DNA from: Algoriphagus aquimarinus
GTDB lineage: Bacteria; Bacteroidota; Bacteroidia; Cytophagales; Cyclobacteriaceae
Assembly: GCF_007997215.1 (NCBI RefSeq)
Contig: NZ_VORW01000006.1
Location: 62,001 to 126,000, forward strand
DNA length: 64,000 nt
Direction of reading: 5' to 3'
Part shown: positions 27,511 to 35,573 of the stretch, in pieces
Numbering within the stretch: position 1 is the stretch's first letter
How the letters are laid out: each line of letters starts with the position of its first letter
Notes under the pieces: generated by a model
What the model saw: only the letters and a program-made list of their open reading frames with translations
Told to the model about the DNA's origin: nothing
Database searches by the model: none
Program-made: the position numbers and the translations under genes

Positions 27511-28584
27511 TCAATACTTTTTGATGAGCAGTTGGTAGAAAAAGTTGGAGCCTTGGTTTTTAGAACTTTTGACACCGATCTGCCCATGATGCAAGGTGAT
27601 GATCTGCTTAGAAATGGCTAGGCCTAAACCTGTGCTTTCTTCTCCTTCGGTAGGTCGAGAACTTGTTTTTTGAAAATAGTTAAAAAGATTGTTTTGCTCT
27701 GCCTCCGAAATCCCGATTCCATTGTCAATGACCTCCGTCAAAACTTCGTTGCTATTTTTCAACGAGATTTTGACTAATATTTCAGTATTTCGATTGGAGT
27801 ATTTGATTGCATTTGATAATAAATTCCCGATTACTTCACTTAAGTAATGCTGATCAAAATCAACAATCAGTTGATCTTTTTCTGATTCAAGCGTAATCTT
27901 AATGTCTTTATTTTTAGCAAGTATTTGATTTATATAAACCTGATTAGCTATAAATGAAATATAGTCCTGTGTTTTGTATGTTAATACGAGTTTTCCAGCT
28001 TCTATTTTGGAAACATCCAGCAGGTTCCTGACTACTGTAATGCTGTTGCTGCTCGTTGTTTTAATAATATCCAGGATCTCGGTGATTTCAGGATTCAGCT
28101 CCTCCTTATAGTCCTCAATTAGAATTTCAGTAAAGGCATTGATGATGCCAAGAGGTCCTTTGATATCATGCGCAGCTATCCCTATAAATTTGTTTTTTTC
28201 CTTATTTAGAGATTTCAAATGGCTATTTAAAGATTTAAGTTTCTGCTCATTTGCTTTGAGGTAGTATAATAGTAAACCTATTGAAATGAAGAATACAAGT
28301 CGGACTCCTGCGTTCCAGATGGGAAAGAAAAGTAGGGTGTATTCTCTCGACAAGTAGTCCGAGACAAACCATTCAATAGATGCTAATGTGGAGCTAAAGA
28401 TAATCGCAGAGAGGCTTGTCTTTGGAGATATGGACAAAGCAGCAATTGGCAAAAGGTAAAAAAAAGAAAAGGCAAATTCATCTCCAGTTAAAAAGTCAAT
28501 ATATCCAATGAATAAAATAGTTAAGATCGCTACAGTTAAACTGATGTGTTTATTTTTAAATCTTTCAATTAAATTCAATTTCAT
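27511..28584 (-). CDS. membrane sensor histidine kinase (orphan)
   Basis: 357 residues. About four hydrophobic segments cover residues 15-110 (HISLTVAILTILFIGYIDF, FFYLLPIAALSI, VFFISIGLLLYYLK). A coiled linker then leads to HisKA with phospho-His in KFIGIAAHDIKGPLGIINAF (~137) and HATPase motifs [23 protein letters not shown] and ESTGLGLAISKQI. There is no receiver domain and no adjacent regulator gene. Substitution of Lys in HDIKGP for the usual Arg/Leu is frequent in this branch. The sensed signal is unknown. Confidence 0.9.
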   Translation of the reverse strand: MKLNLIERFKNKHISLTVAILTILFIGYIDFLTGDEFAFSFFYLLPIAALSISPKTSLSAIIFSSTLASIEWFVSDYLSREYTLLFFPIWNAGVRLVFFISIGLLLYYLKANEQKLKSLNSHLKSLNKEKNKFIGIAAHDIKGPLGIINAFTEILIEDYKEELNPEITEILDIIKTTSSNSITVVRNLLDVSKIEAGKLVLTYKTQDYISFIANQVYINQILAKNKDIKITLESEKDQLIVDFDQHYLSEVIGNLLSNAIKYSNRNTEILVKISLKNSNEVLTEVIDNGIGISEAEQNNLFNYFQKTSSRPTEGEESTGLGLAISKQIITLHHGQIGVKSSKNQGSNFFYQLLIKKY

Positions 28585-29115
28585 AAATTTTTTAAAGGCC
28601 CATCGTAAAACGGGTGCTGTTTGCTAGGCGAGATTAACTAAGAATAAATCATTGACTCTAATCGATAAGATCTATCAGGTACGTTAGGCTCAATAGCTGA
28701 GTTCTGCACGATTTAGCGCGGGCGAATATCTTCAGATAACTTCCAATTGCAATTCTTTTTTGGATGTTTATTTTAATGAAAGGCTACCAAATCTGGTTTG
28801 ACTCTGATGAATTCGAAAGGAAGTGGTGATTGACGGGCTTTATGTGGTTTGGGTAAGGGACTTTAAGAAATAATAGTGTAAAAAATCACTGAATTTAATT
28901 CTTGAAAATCAATAAAAAGTAAGCAGGAATTAAGGTGCCTTGACTAGCTGTAGTCTAGGATAGTCATCGGAAGTATCTACTCTTAGCCTAGATAAAGACT
29001 TAAAGTTCGAAAAGTTCTTTAATAATTCTCCTTCGGTTTGGAATAGGGAAATGCAGTGGATTAGACCTAGCTATACTAGCGATATGACTACACCCAGAAT
29101 TGGTTTTAGGACAGA
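28585..29115. other. gene-free interval ending in a REP-like element
   Basis: No coding signal was found over 531 bases. ATATGACTACACCCAGAAT at 29082-29100 is a single REP-like core (compare CTGACTACACCCAGACGG elsewhere), 16 bases 3' of the lipoprotein stop at 29116. The upstream part should hold the promoter of the kinase gene starting at 28584. Confidence 0.4.
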
Positions 29116-29589
29116 TTAATTTTTAGTAAATGTCAAATAATCTGTTCCGCCATTTCCCCCACTTACGTCTTTAAGTTTAATCACGGTTGTTGTTTTTTCA
29201 ATAATTTCCCAGTCATCTGTTAGTTCTTCAAATTGTGCTGGTGAACTAAATGCAATATTAAAATCTAAGTCACTTTGACTATCATCATTACTATTACTAT
29301 CAGTTACAGACCAAGTTCCTGTATAATTATTTGTACCATTTGTTGCAGTTAAAGCATTATTTGCGCCAAAAGTAAAATTGTAACCATTAAAACTACTTGT
29401 CTCTTCGTGGTCTGTGTCGTAATAATAAGTTATTTTCCAAGTTCCTTTATTTACAATATTAATAACATCGGCAGGTGTATTCATTGATTGATTTGGACTA
29501 TCATCGTCATTACTACACATCGATGAAGTTGTCAAAATAAATAGGATAGCTATTATAAAACTAAATTTAAATTTTTTTAAGTATTTCAT
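29116..29589 (-). CDS. small lipoprotein, lipocalin-like beta-barrel
   Basis: 157 residues. MKYLKKFKFSFIIAILFILTTSSMCSNDDD is a lipoprotein signal with the lipid-anchored Cys at ~25, followed by an Asp/Ser/Asn linker. The mature part alternates beta strands with signatures of Bacteroidota lipocalin-like proteins (GTWKITYYYDTDHEETSSF, YNFTFGANNALTATNG, YTGTWSVTD). The role is unknown; surface exposure is likely because of the SNDDD stretch after Cys. A REP-like element lies just 3'. Confidence 0.75.
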   Translation of the reverse strand: MKYLKKFKFSFIIAILFILTTSSMCSNDDDSPNQSMNTPADVINIVNKGTWKITYYYDTDHEETSSFNGYNFTFGANNALTATNGTNNYTGTWSVTDSNSNDDSQSDLDFNIAFSSPAQFEELTDDWEIIEKTTTVIKLKDVSGGNGGTDYLTFTKN

Positions 29590-29800
29590 AATTTTGGGCT
29601 TTAATTGTTTGATAAATATTAACGTTTTTTTTGTAAAAAAAGTCTGACAATCGAAGTAAAAGTTTTGTTAAACCAATCACCAAAAAAAGGATATTCGAGT
29701 ATTAATGCTCCCGATGACTATCTAGTACAAGTTTAAATCCAACAGTGATCTTTCTGTATCTAGACGGGGCTTTATATTCTATTGATTTGAGTTACTCCTT

Positions 29801-30271
29801 TTAGTCAGCAAACCAAGTGTCTCTTAATATTTTCCATTCTCCATCATCTTTTTTCCATATCAACAAATATCTTCCGCTGCTATATACTTCTCCATTTGGG
29901 TAATTCCAGGTACCTGTTCCATCTTCTACGATTAGTTGGTCATTTCCCCAGATTTTTGTGGTATTAAATGAGCCAGAAATACTATCTCGAATCAAATTTC
30001 CAAATGCCGAAATAATATCTTCCCTGCCTACACGGGAAGGAATTATTTCGGCATCTTCAGTGTACATATTTCCCAGGGCAATTGAGTCTCCATTCAGTAA
30101 ATGCCTTTCATATTCCCGAAGACGTAATTCTATTTCTTTTTCAAGGGTTGATATATCCGTTTGATTAGATTCCAGAGCCTTGTTGCCTATCTTTTCGTTA
30201 CAACTAGTAATGAAAATAGATACTATTAAAAACGTTAAAAATTGAATTTTTTTAAGTTTTGAATTTTTCAT
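29801..30271 (-). CDS. NTF2-like (SnoaL/DUF4440-type) lipoprotein
   Basis: 156 residues. The signal MKNSKLKKIQFLTFLIVSIF ends in a lipobox ITSC. The mature domain shows the SnoaL/DUF4440 arrangement: helix ELRLREYERHLLNGDSIALGNMY, strand TEDAEIIPSRVGREDI, then IVEDGTGTWNYPNGEVYSSG and YLLIWKKDDGEWKILRDTW at the C-terminus. Such cones bind small hydrophobic ligands or act as isomerases; no catalytic residues are evident. Its upstream region (30304-30441) is duplicated upstream of the desaturase at 33779, suggesting shared control or shared origin. Confidence 0.85.
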   Translation of the reverse strand: MKNSKLKKIQFLTFLIVSIFITSCNEKIGNKALESNQTDISTLEKEIELRLREYERHLLNGDSIALGNMYTEDAEIIPSRVGREDIISAFGNLIRDSISGSFNTTKIWGNDQLIVEDGTGTWNYPNGEVYSSGRYLLIWKKDDGEWKILRDTWFAD

Positions 30272-30303
30272 ACTAAAAGTGTTTTTTTGGATATACCTAA
30301 CTA

Positions 30304-30441
30304 GTTTATTGTTACAGCTTTTCCACAGCTACTTTCCCTTTTCAGTACTATAGGTACTGTTTACCGTATTATATTGAGCTATACAATATCCCTACAAAGC
30401 CTTGTTATCCAAAGCCCTCCCTAGTTTATATTTCATCGTAA
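30304..30441. repeat. duplicated upstream region, copy 1 (with palindrome)
   Basis: This ~138-base segment aligns with 33826-33960: both share TTTATTGTTACAGCTTTTCC, CCCTTTTCAGTACTATAGG, ATACAATATCCCTA and GTTTATATTTCAT in the same order. Each copy begins 33-47 bases upstream of the ATG of a minus-strand gene. CAGTAC-TATAG-GTACTG at 30343-30359 is a perfect 6-base inverted repeat and a candidate operator. Confidence 0.65.
30343..30359. promoter_or_regulatory. candidate operator palindrome
   Basis: CAGTAC and GTACTG flank a TATAG spacer about 72-88 bases upstream of the NTF2-like lipoprotein ATG. The same position in copy 2 (33865-33881) reads CAGTACTATAGGCACGG, with one arm degraded. Regulator unknown. 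Confidence 0.35.
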
Positions 30442-30813
30442 AGGTTAGTAATGCAAAAGGTAGCAGAATCTTGAATCCTGCTCCCTTAAGAAGATTGAAA
30501 AGTTGGTAATCACCCTTTTTAAAAAATGGTTTATAATCGCGTTAAGTTTTTCGAGTTTAGGAAGATCTTAGTGGACATCCTAGGGAGATTTATCTTATGC
30601 CTTCCTGATTGATCAAACGGTTGATCAAGTGGTGTTTTTTCGATTAAGGACATCATCGATAAGATTTGCACTTCTTTCCCTTCCCTAGTTATTTATCTAG
30701 CAAAGACACTTTCCGACATGGGATTCAATCGAGTTTTATGTTGAAATTCCCGACAGCTGTACGGGATGATTAGGGTATGTAGGCTTAGTTACAACCTACA
30801 CCCAGACACAGCA

Positions 30814-30936
30814 AACCATCTGCAAATACCTAGTGGTTGCCACCTATTACTCAACCTTTTCCTATTTGGGGTTGGTAAATTACTTTTCCAGTATCAGGTA
30901 TCAGCGCAAGGACGACTCCTGATTTCTGTCCCCATA
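30814..30936 (-). pseudogene. fossil fragment of a PQQ dehydrogenase
   Basis: Read on the minus strand from about 30936, the frame gives GQKSGVVLALIPDTGKVIYQ, then PQIGKG, a stop, VIGGNH, a stop and VFADGLL. The intact dehydrogenase at 25378-27261 has GQKSGVVHALLPESGEVIWQ, TRIGKG and ALGGIHWGMATDGEL in the same order. About 40 codons survive, with two stops. The fragment overlaps the last ~12 codons of the adjacent desaturase in another frame, so part of that protein's tail derives from it. Confidence 0.75.
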
Positions 30937-31983
30937 GCTCATTCGTTTTAGTAGTCGCAGGTGAGAAGTAATTCCACCCCAATAAGTTGTCTGATTTGGT
31001 TTGATGTCGTGGTGTAATAGAATGTCGTATAATATTTTGTTAAGTCTTGGATAATGAATGTGGTGGTAATGTGGAAATAAATGGTGGGCAATATGATTGT
31101 TGAAACCACCAAGAATAAAATTAGCTGTTTCGCTGAATGGGTGCATGTCGTTTGAACTTTTAATTTGGTTCATAAGCCACGATGTTGATATAAAACCATT
31201 TTTGTCTGTCGTTGGATATTCAGTCTGCTCTACGTGATGTGTCATAAAGAATGTGAAGAGCAAAAACAAGGATTGCGAAAGGTGCATTAATAAAAACCCT
31301 ATCAAAACTATATACCAAGTTTGAGGTGAAAAAAGTAATGGCAAGGCGAGTATAAATGTTAGATAGAATGCTTTTTGTGCCCAGAATGAAAGATGATATT
31401 TAACGCCTTTTTTTTCTGTGTATTCGTCTTTTGAAAACAGAATTACAAAGTCTTTGATAAACACCCAAAACAGAGAATAGGTGGTGTAGGCCAATGGGGC
31501 ATAAAAATGTTGATAGCGATGAAACCAAAAATGTTCGCTGTTTGGGATTACTCGAATAAGTTTTGAGATTTTCAAATCAGAATCGTAGTCTTCGACATTT
31601 GGGGCGTAATGATGTGAGTTTATGTGTCTTTGTTTCCAAGCTTCTGCGTGTGCACCTACAATAGTGTAGATGAAAATAAAACATAGATGGTTTAGTTTTT
31701 TGCTTTTAAATATCGTGTTATGCGAAAAGTCGTGAGAAAAATTAAAAGCAAAAAGTAAGGAAACAAAACCATATAAAACGAAACATAAAACAAATACTAG
31801 TTGACTATTTATGAAAAACAAGGCAGCGTAACAAACGGCAGTAAATGTGAAATAGAATATAAACTTCGCCCATATTTTTAGGATAAAGATGGATCTAGTC
31901 ACATTGAGTTGCTCCTCTACTTGTCTGTAAATAGTCTTGAGCAATTCGCTGTCTTTAGCAATATGAATGTGTTTATCTCTCAA
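30901..31983 (-). CDS. membrane fatty-acid desaturase, apparent TTG start
   Basis: 360 residues with the three histidine boxes of acyl desaturases: HDFSHN (~90), HINSHH (~125) and HIAHHLFPHYHH (~315), plus four to five hydrophobic helices (for example FIFYFTFTAVCYAALFFI). The frame has no ATG before residue ~240; the first usable codon is TTG at 31983. An upstream ATG with a good AGGAG is out of frame and stops after six codons, so a frameshifted N-terminus is possible. The C-terminal SYGDRNQESSLR is encoded by a PQQ-dehydrogenase fossil in another frame. It is downstream of the carF-like gene and paralogous to the desaturase at 32682-33779. It probably introduces double bonds into membrane acyl chains. 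Confidence 0.85.
   Translation of the reverse strand: MRDKHIHIAKDSELLKTIYRQVEEQLNVTRSIFILKIWAKFIFYFTFTAVCYAALFFINSQLVFVLCFVLYGFVSLLFAFNFSHDFSHNTIFKSKKLNHLCFIFIYTIVGAHAEAWKQRHINSHHYAPNVEDYDSDLKISKLIRVIPNSEHFWFHRYQHFYAPLAYTTYSLFWVFIKDFVILFSKDEYTEKKGVKYHLSFWAQKAFYLTFILALPLLFSPQTWYIVLIGFLLMHLSQSLFLLFTFFMTHHVEQTEYPTTDKNGFISTSWLMNQIKSSNDMHPFSETANFILGGFNNHIAHHLFPHYHHIHYPRLNKILYDILLHHDIKPNQTTYWGGITSHLRLLKRMSYGDRNQESSLR
31943..31980. repeat. 38-base direct repeat, copy 1 (inside desaturase N-terminus)
   Basis: AATTCGCTGTCTTTAGCAAT continuing ATGAATGTGTTTATCTCT matches 32652-32689 with a single mismatch. The two copies flank the carF-like gene. In this copy the bases encode RDKHIHIAKDSE of the desaturase. 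Confidence 0.85.
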
Positions 31984-32063
31984 GGGGTTTATAGTTTAAT
32001 GGTTTTCATAAAAAAAAATAGAGACTTCTCCTTCTAAAGAAAATTTCAAACGGCTTAGGGTAT

Positions 32064-32603
32064 TCATTGGTGAAATTTTGGTGTTCTATCCACAGGCTGA
32101 ATTCCAAAATATTTCAGGATTTTTACTACAGATTCCCAAAAATGAAGTTTTTGTAGCAATGGATTGCAAATATTAGTCATGACACAATAGTTTCCATCAT
32201 AATGCCCATTATGATGTTTTAGGTGTTGCTTTTTATTTTGAATTATATAAAACTTCTGGAGATAGTAAACAATAATCGAAGTTTCAGATTGATCTTGATG
32301 TGCCCATTTGTGTATCAAATTAGCTTGAGCACTTACTAAAATAAAGAACAAAAGTTCCCAATAAAATCCGGAAAATAAACTGATGAAAAAAATTGCACCT
32401 CCGATTTTATAAACTCCATTAGTAAGGTCCCAATAAGACTGGCTAACCATTTTTCTTGGGAAATTGTGATGAATTAAAAGGCCATTAATGGAAACAGTTA
32501 AATATTTACTATCCATCACAGCGTATTGGTCAACATAAAAATGAATAAGTCCTGTCAAGAAATCCGCTAACAGGATCAGGAATGTAATTTTTAATATAAG
32601 CAT
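32064..32603 (-). CDS. carF: CarF/TMEM189-type plasmanylethanolamine desaturase
   Basis: 179 residues with three to four membrane helices. The histidine pattern fits the Kua/TMEM189/CarF lipid-desaturase family (PF10520): LTGLIHFYVDQY, LLIHHNFPRKM, NLIHKWAHQ and QHLKHHNGHYDGNYCVMT, followed by a C-terminal HFWESV. CarF-type enzymes create the vinyl-ether bond of plasmalogens from plasmanyl ethanolamine lipids, using oxygen and a di-iron centre. Slightly shorter than animal homologues. It sits between two acyl desaturases and between 38-base direct repeats, which suggests insertion into a desaturase pair or a lipid-remodelling cassette. The substrate is inferred from the family. Confidence 0.85.
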   Translation of the reverse strand: MLILKITFLILLADFLTGLIHFYVDQYAVMDSKYLTVSINGLLIHHNFPRKMVSQSYWDLTNGVYKIGGAIFFISLFSGFYWELLFFILVSAQANLIHKWAHQDQSETSIIVYYLQKFYIIQNKKQHLKHHNGHYDGNYCVMTNICNPLLQKLHFWESVVKILKYFGIQPVDRTPKFHQ

Positions 32604-32651
32604 GATATTATTTCACCATTATTTAATGCTTTGGAACACTATGGGAATAGG

Positions 32652-32689
32652 AATTTGCTGTCTTTAGCAATATGAATGTGTTTATCTCT
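32652..32689. repeat. 38-base direct repeat, copy 2 (3' of carF upstream neighbour)
   Basis: This copy overlaps the stop codon of the 32682-33779 desaturase. Read on the minus strand in the other frame it still gives RDKHIHIAKDS, the N-terminus of the 30901-31983 desaturase. It is therefore a leftover of that gene's 5' end. Confidence 0.85.
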
Positions 32690-33779
32690 TAAAAGGAATA
32701 GCTTTAAATTGTTGGTGCTTTCCCATTCCTTTTAGAAATCTGAAATGTGATGCAAGCGATTTTCTGTAGGGCATTTCCATATAAGTCAAACCATGCTTTT
32801 TAGAAAGTTCTTCAAACATGGGTAGGATTTCCAAGTAATGAACGTGACAAATATTTGGCAGTAGATGATGTAAAGCGTGGGCATTGAAACCGCCCAAAGT
32901 CCAGTTGAAAAATTTGCTGTCGGCGTTATAGTCTACAGATGTACACATTTGCAATTTTGGCCAACTCATATGAAGCTTGTTGTCCTTGTCTGGAACAGGA
33001 TGGTCTACAAAGTCAGACAAGTGCGAAACGCCTAAAACCCCAACAAATATTAGCGAAACAAGAAAGTGGTTTAGTAAGAATGCCAATAAAACTGTTGCCC
33101 AACCAAACGGCAAAAGATAAACAGGCAGAATAATCATATAACCGATGTAAAGAAATTTATATAGGATAAGTTTTACTACTTCGTTTCTTGGGATTTCTAT
33201 TTTGATAGTTCGGCTTGAATAATTGATTAGCATCAAAGTTTCTCTGAAGAAAAACCAATTAATAGAGTACAGTAGATAAAGAAAGGGGGCGTATATAAAT
33301 TGATACTTATGAAACCATTTTAGGGGTTGGCTTTCTGTCATTCGGAAAAGTGGATTGTTCAATACATCAATGTCGCTGCCCTCAATATTGGTGTATAAAT
33401 GGTGTGATTCGTTGTGATTCTTTCCCCAGACGTAAGCGTTGTTTCCTTGTAGATTAAAGCTAAGTGAGAATAACAGTTTGTTCCAAAATTTACTTTTAAC
33501 AGCAACTCCGTGTGCTGCATCATGGGAAATATTGAATGCTGTCAACAAAACAGAAAGTCCCATTAGTAAGTAAAATGCGTAAAATCCAATTGTCGTTGTA
33601 CTGGTAATCATAAGTACATAAAACAAAATGTCAAGGCTGAAATAAAGGATGATTTTAAAAATCATTGTCTTGTTCCCTGTCTTATGAATTCCTTTGTCGG
33701 TAAAGTACTGTTCGATTTTTTCGTTCAGTTCCTTATAAAATTCAGAACCCTCGTCCTTTGTGAATTTCAATTTATTCAT
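32682..33779 (-). CDS. membrane fatty-acid desaturase
   Basis: 365 residues with a normal ATG. The histidine boxes are HDAAHG (~88), HNESHH (~123) and HALHHLLPNICHVHY (~315). Membrane helices include YFSLDILFYVLMITSTTTIGF and ILPVYLLPFGWATVLLAFLL. It is homologous throughout to the 30901-31983 desaturase and resembles linoleoyl-CoA/front-end desaturases. It probably forms a transcription unit with the carF-like and second desaturase genes (gaps ~80 bases). Its promoter region is the 33826-33960 repeat shared with the NTF2-like lipoprotein gene, and its stop lies inside a 38-base direct repeat. Confidence 0.9.
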   Translation of the reverse strand: MNKLKFTKDEGSEFYKELNEKIEQYFTDKGIHKTGNKTMIFKIILYFSLDILFYVLMITSTTTIGFYAFYLLMGLSVLLTAFNISHDAAHGVAVKSKFWNKLLFSLSFNLQGNNAYVWGKNHNESHHLYTNIEGSDIDVLNNPLFRMTESQPLKWFHKYQFIYAPFLYLLYSINWFFFRETLMLINYSSRTIKIEIPRNEVVKLILYKFLYIGYMIILPVYLLPFGWATVLLAFLLNHFLVSLIFVGVLGVSHLSDFVDHPVPDKDNKLHMSWPKLQMCTSVDYNADSKFFNWTLGGFNAHALHHLLPNICHVHYLEILPMFEELSKKHGLTYMEMPYRKSLASHFRFLKGMGKHQQFKAIPFKR

Positions 33780-33825
33780 TTTGTCAATTTCTGTTATGGT
33801 GGCGTTTTAAAATGTGTAATAACGA

Positions 33826-33960
33826 ATTTATTGTTACAGCTTTTCCGTATCTAACTACCCTTTTCAGTACTATAGGCACGGTTTAATCATTTTTTTAAGC
33901 ATTATACAATATCCCTATAAACACTTATCATCCAATACCCTGTGCGGTTTATATTTCATT
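33826..33960. repeat. duplicated upstream region, copy 2
   Basis: Counterpart of 30304-30441 (see there), about 135 bases, beginning 47 bases upstream of the desaturase ATG at 33779. One arm of the CAGTAC palindrome is altered to GCACGG at 33865-33881. Confidence 0.65.
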
Positions 33961-34036
33961 GAAAAAGTCTAAAAGTTAAGGTTGGGCGGAGAGTTGTTCA
34001 GGCGGTCAAAATGTAAAAAGTTTTGCTAGACCAATG

Positions 34037-34200
34037 GCATCCCGATAGCGGAATAAAATGATTAGGATATTAGGGTAGGACTAGGCGTTAAAAAACAATT
34101 CTGTGGATTATGTTAGCCTTGGGCCAGTCCGCGACTATTGTCGGGAGTAGGGCAGGAAAAATACACACAGACACAATATCAATCTATCTACACAGAGACA
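34037..34200. repeat. composite REP-like element
   Basis: This interval holds a degenerate left part (ATCCCGATAGCGGAATAAAA), the GGTAGGACTAGGCG / TTAGCCTTGGGCCAG pair that brackets a palindrome in the 38.6 kb copy, and a TACACACAGACACA remnant of the right part. It lies 76 bases 3' of the second ferric-reductase-like gene. Confidence 0.5.
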
Positions 34201-34275
34201 GGTATCAATATCCAGAAGCGGCTTCTTAAAATTGAATTGATTTTTCCAAAAGCTATTAAATACTTGTAGTATAGT

Positions 34276-34923
34276 TCAAATATTCTTTCTTGTTTTTAAC
34301 CATATTCCAATAAGTTGAAATACCAATATGGTCAAAAACATAGGCAGGTATAAATAAAATATTAAATCTATTTTGTCTGCGTTTAATCTATAAAATATAC
34401 AATGTGCAATTACTAAAACAAACATTAAGTAAGTGAAGCGCTGCAGGTTTTTCCATTTTGCTGCTTTTAATTTTCTTAAAAAATAATCGTTTGATATCAC
34501 AACTAGTAAGATCAGGATTAAGGCACCAAATAACCCCGTGTAATTTGCCAACCCGAAATTCCCGCTACGAATTGCAAAACCTTTTTCAACTTCTTCTACA
34601 AAATAAAGCCATGGCCTGCCAGTGAAATGCATAAATAAACCCACCACAGAATGAATCAGACCTAATATTCCTCCAAAAACACCAATATCCCTTCTTACAT
34701 TAGTTGAGATTGGGTTTTTGATTTTTAACATCAAATTGATAGGTCCTAAAAGTAGTGAGACGGCCAATAAACAAATGCTTAAATATCCTGAAGTATAAGT
34801 GATAAAAGGAACAATAGGTAAAGTAGGCTTCCAAAGGAGGTAAAAAATAAGACAGAAAATTACACTAAGAGCAAACATGGGCAAATAATGAATTTTAAGC
34901 CTTTTGTAAATATTTTTTTTCAT
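34276..34923 (-). CDS. ferric-reductase-like transmembrane haem protein, copy 2
   Basis: 215 residues, the same length as the 13272-13919 protein and different at about 20 positions by eye (~91% identity). Substitutions are mostly Ile/Leu/Val exchanges. All putative haem histidines (LIHSVVGLFMH and VLVIAHCIF) are kept. Nucleotide similarity extends ~65 bases upstream (GTTTATTGTTGCTTAAAATC) and a little downstream, so this is a duplication of the whole gene with its promoter. It lies beside desaturases, which need electron donors; a role as a b-type electron carrier is conceivable but speculative. Confidence 0.85.
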   Translation of the reverse strand: MKKNIYKRLKIHYLPMFALSVIFCLIFYLLWKPTLPIVPFITYTSGYLSICLLAVSLLLGPINLMLKIKNPISTNVRRDIGVFGGILGLIHSVVGLFMHFTGRPWLYFVEEVEKGFAIRSGNFGLANYTGLFGALILILLVVISNDYFLRKLKAAKWKNLQRFTYLMFVLVIAHCIFYRLNADKIDLIFYLYLPMFLTILVFQLIGIWLKTRKNI

Positions 34924-35112
34924 GGTTTTTTATTTTCTATTGTTAATATAGCTGTTTATTGTTGCTTAAAATCAGTTAGTTACCAATGAGTAATTCTAGA
35001 CTCTCCTTCTACTTATTCAGGCAGTCGCGCTTGGTAGTCTTGATTTTATATAAAGTTAAATTAAGGCCTGAATTATTTTTTGTATGGATTAATACCAATC
35101 TGTTTAAAAAAA

Positions 35113-35568
35113 TCACTTGACAATCCGCTGATCCAACTCTAGCGGATAGGTTTTGAATTCCATCAAATGAATTTTATCGGAAAGTGGATTGATCACATAA
35201 TTCAAAGAACTGGGATCTACCACTGAAGGCACAGCAAAACAGGCTATTCCGGATTTTAAAAAGTCAGTGCCGTATGTTTGCGAAGCGCGGATCGGCGGAA
35301 TATGATTCCAGTCTATCGGTAAATTCAGTAGTACTGGTGAAAATACCAGCTCATCGGGAATTTTGATTTCCATCACGGCATATCGAATGTACCGCTCCGA
35401 CGATAGCAATTCGGGATCAATCGTCAATCTTTCTAGTAGTGAAGAAGAGATACTCGAACCTGCATAGATAGCGGGAGATCCGGGGAGATTCCATCTGCCT
35501 CCATAGATTTTAGCTCCTTCGCCACTTGTGTCACAGTATTGGGACAAGGCTATCCGATAGACTTTCAT
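35113..35568 (-). CDS. RES-domain toxin (NAD-degrading type)
   Basis: 151 residues. The N-terminus MKVYRIALSQY, then IYGGRWNLPG (~23-32), AIYAGSSISSSLLERL with the conserved Ser/Glu, and the C-terminal NYVINPLSDKI are RES-family hallmarks. The conserved Arg-Glu-Ser residues are present (Arg in GGRWN, Glu in LLERL, Ser in PSVVDPSS/NPLS region). RES toxins deplete cellular NAD+ and are neutralised by an upstream Xre/MbcA-type antitoxin. That gene ends 5 bases before this ATG, so the two form a classical operon. Confidence 0.92.
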   Translation of the reverse strand: MKVYRIALSQYCDTSGEGAKIYGGRWNLPGSPAIYAGSSISSSLLERLTIDPELLSSERYIRYAVMEIKIPDELVFSPVLLNLPIDWNHIPPIRASQTYGTDFLKSGIACFAVPSVVDPSSLNYVINPLSDKIHLMEFKTYPLELDQRIVK

Positions 35569-35573
35569 ATCGC

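Noticed and set aside
30766-30951. Plus-strand 61-codon ORF
   Set aside because: It is antisense to the PQQ-dehydrogenase fossil and desaturase tail, which explain the sequence better.
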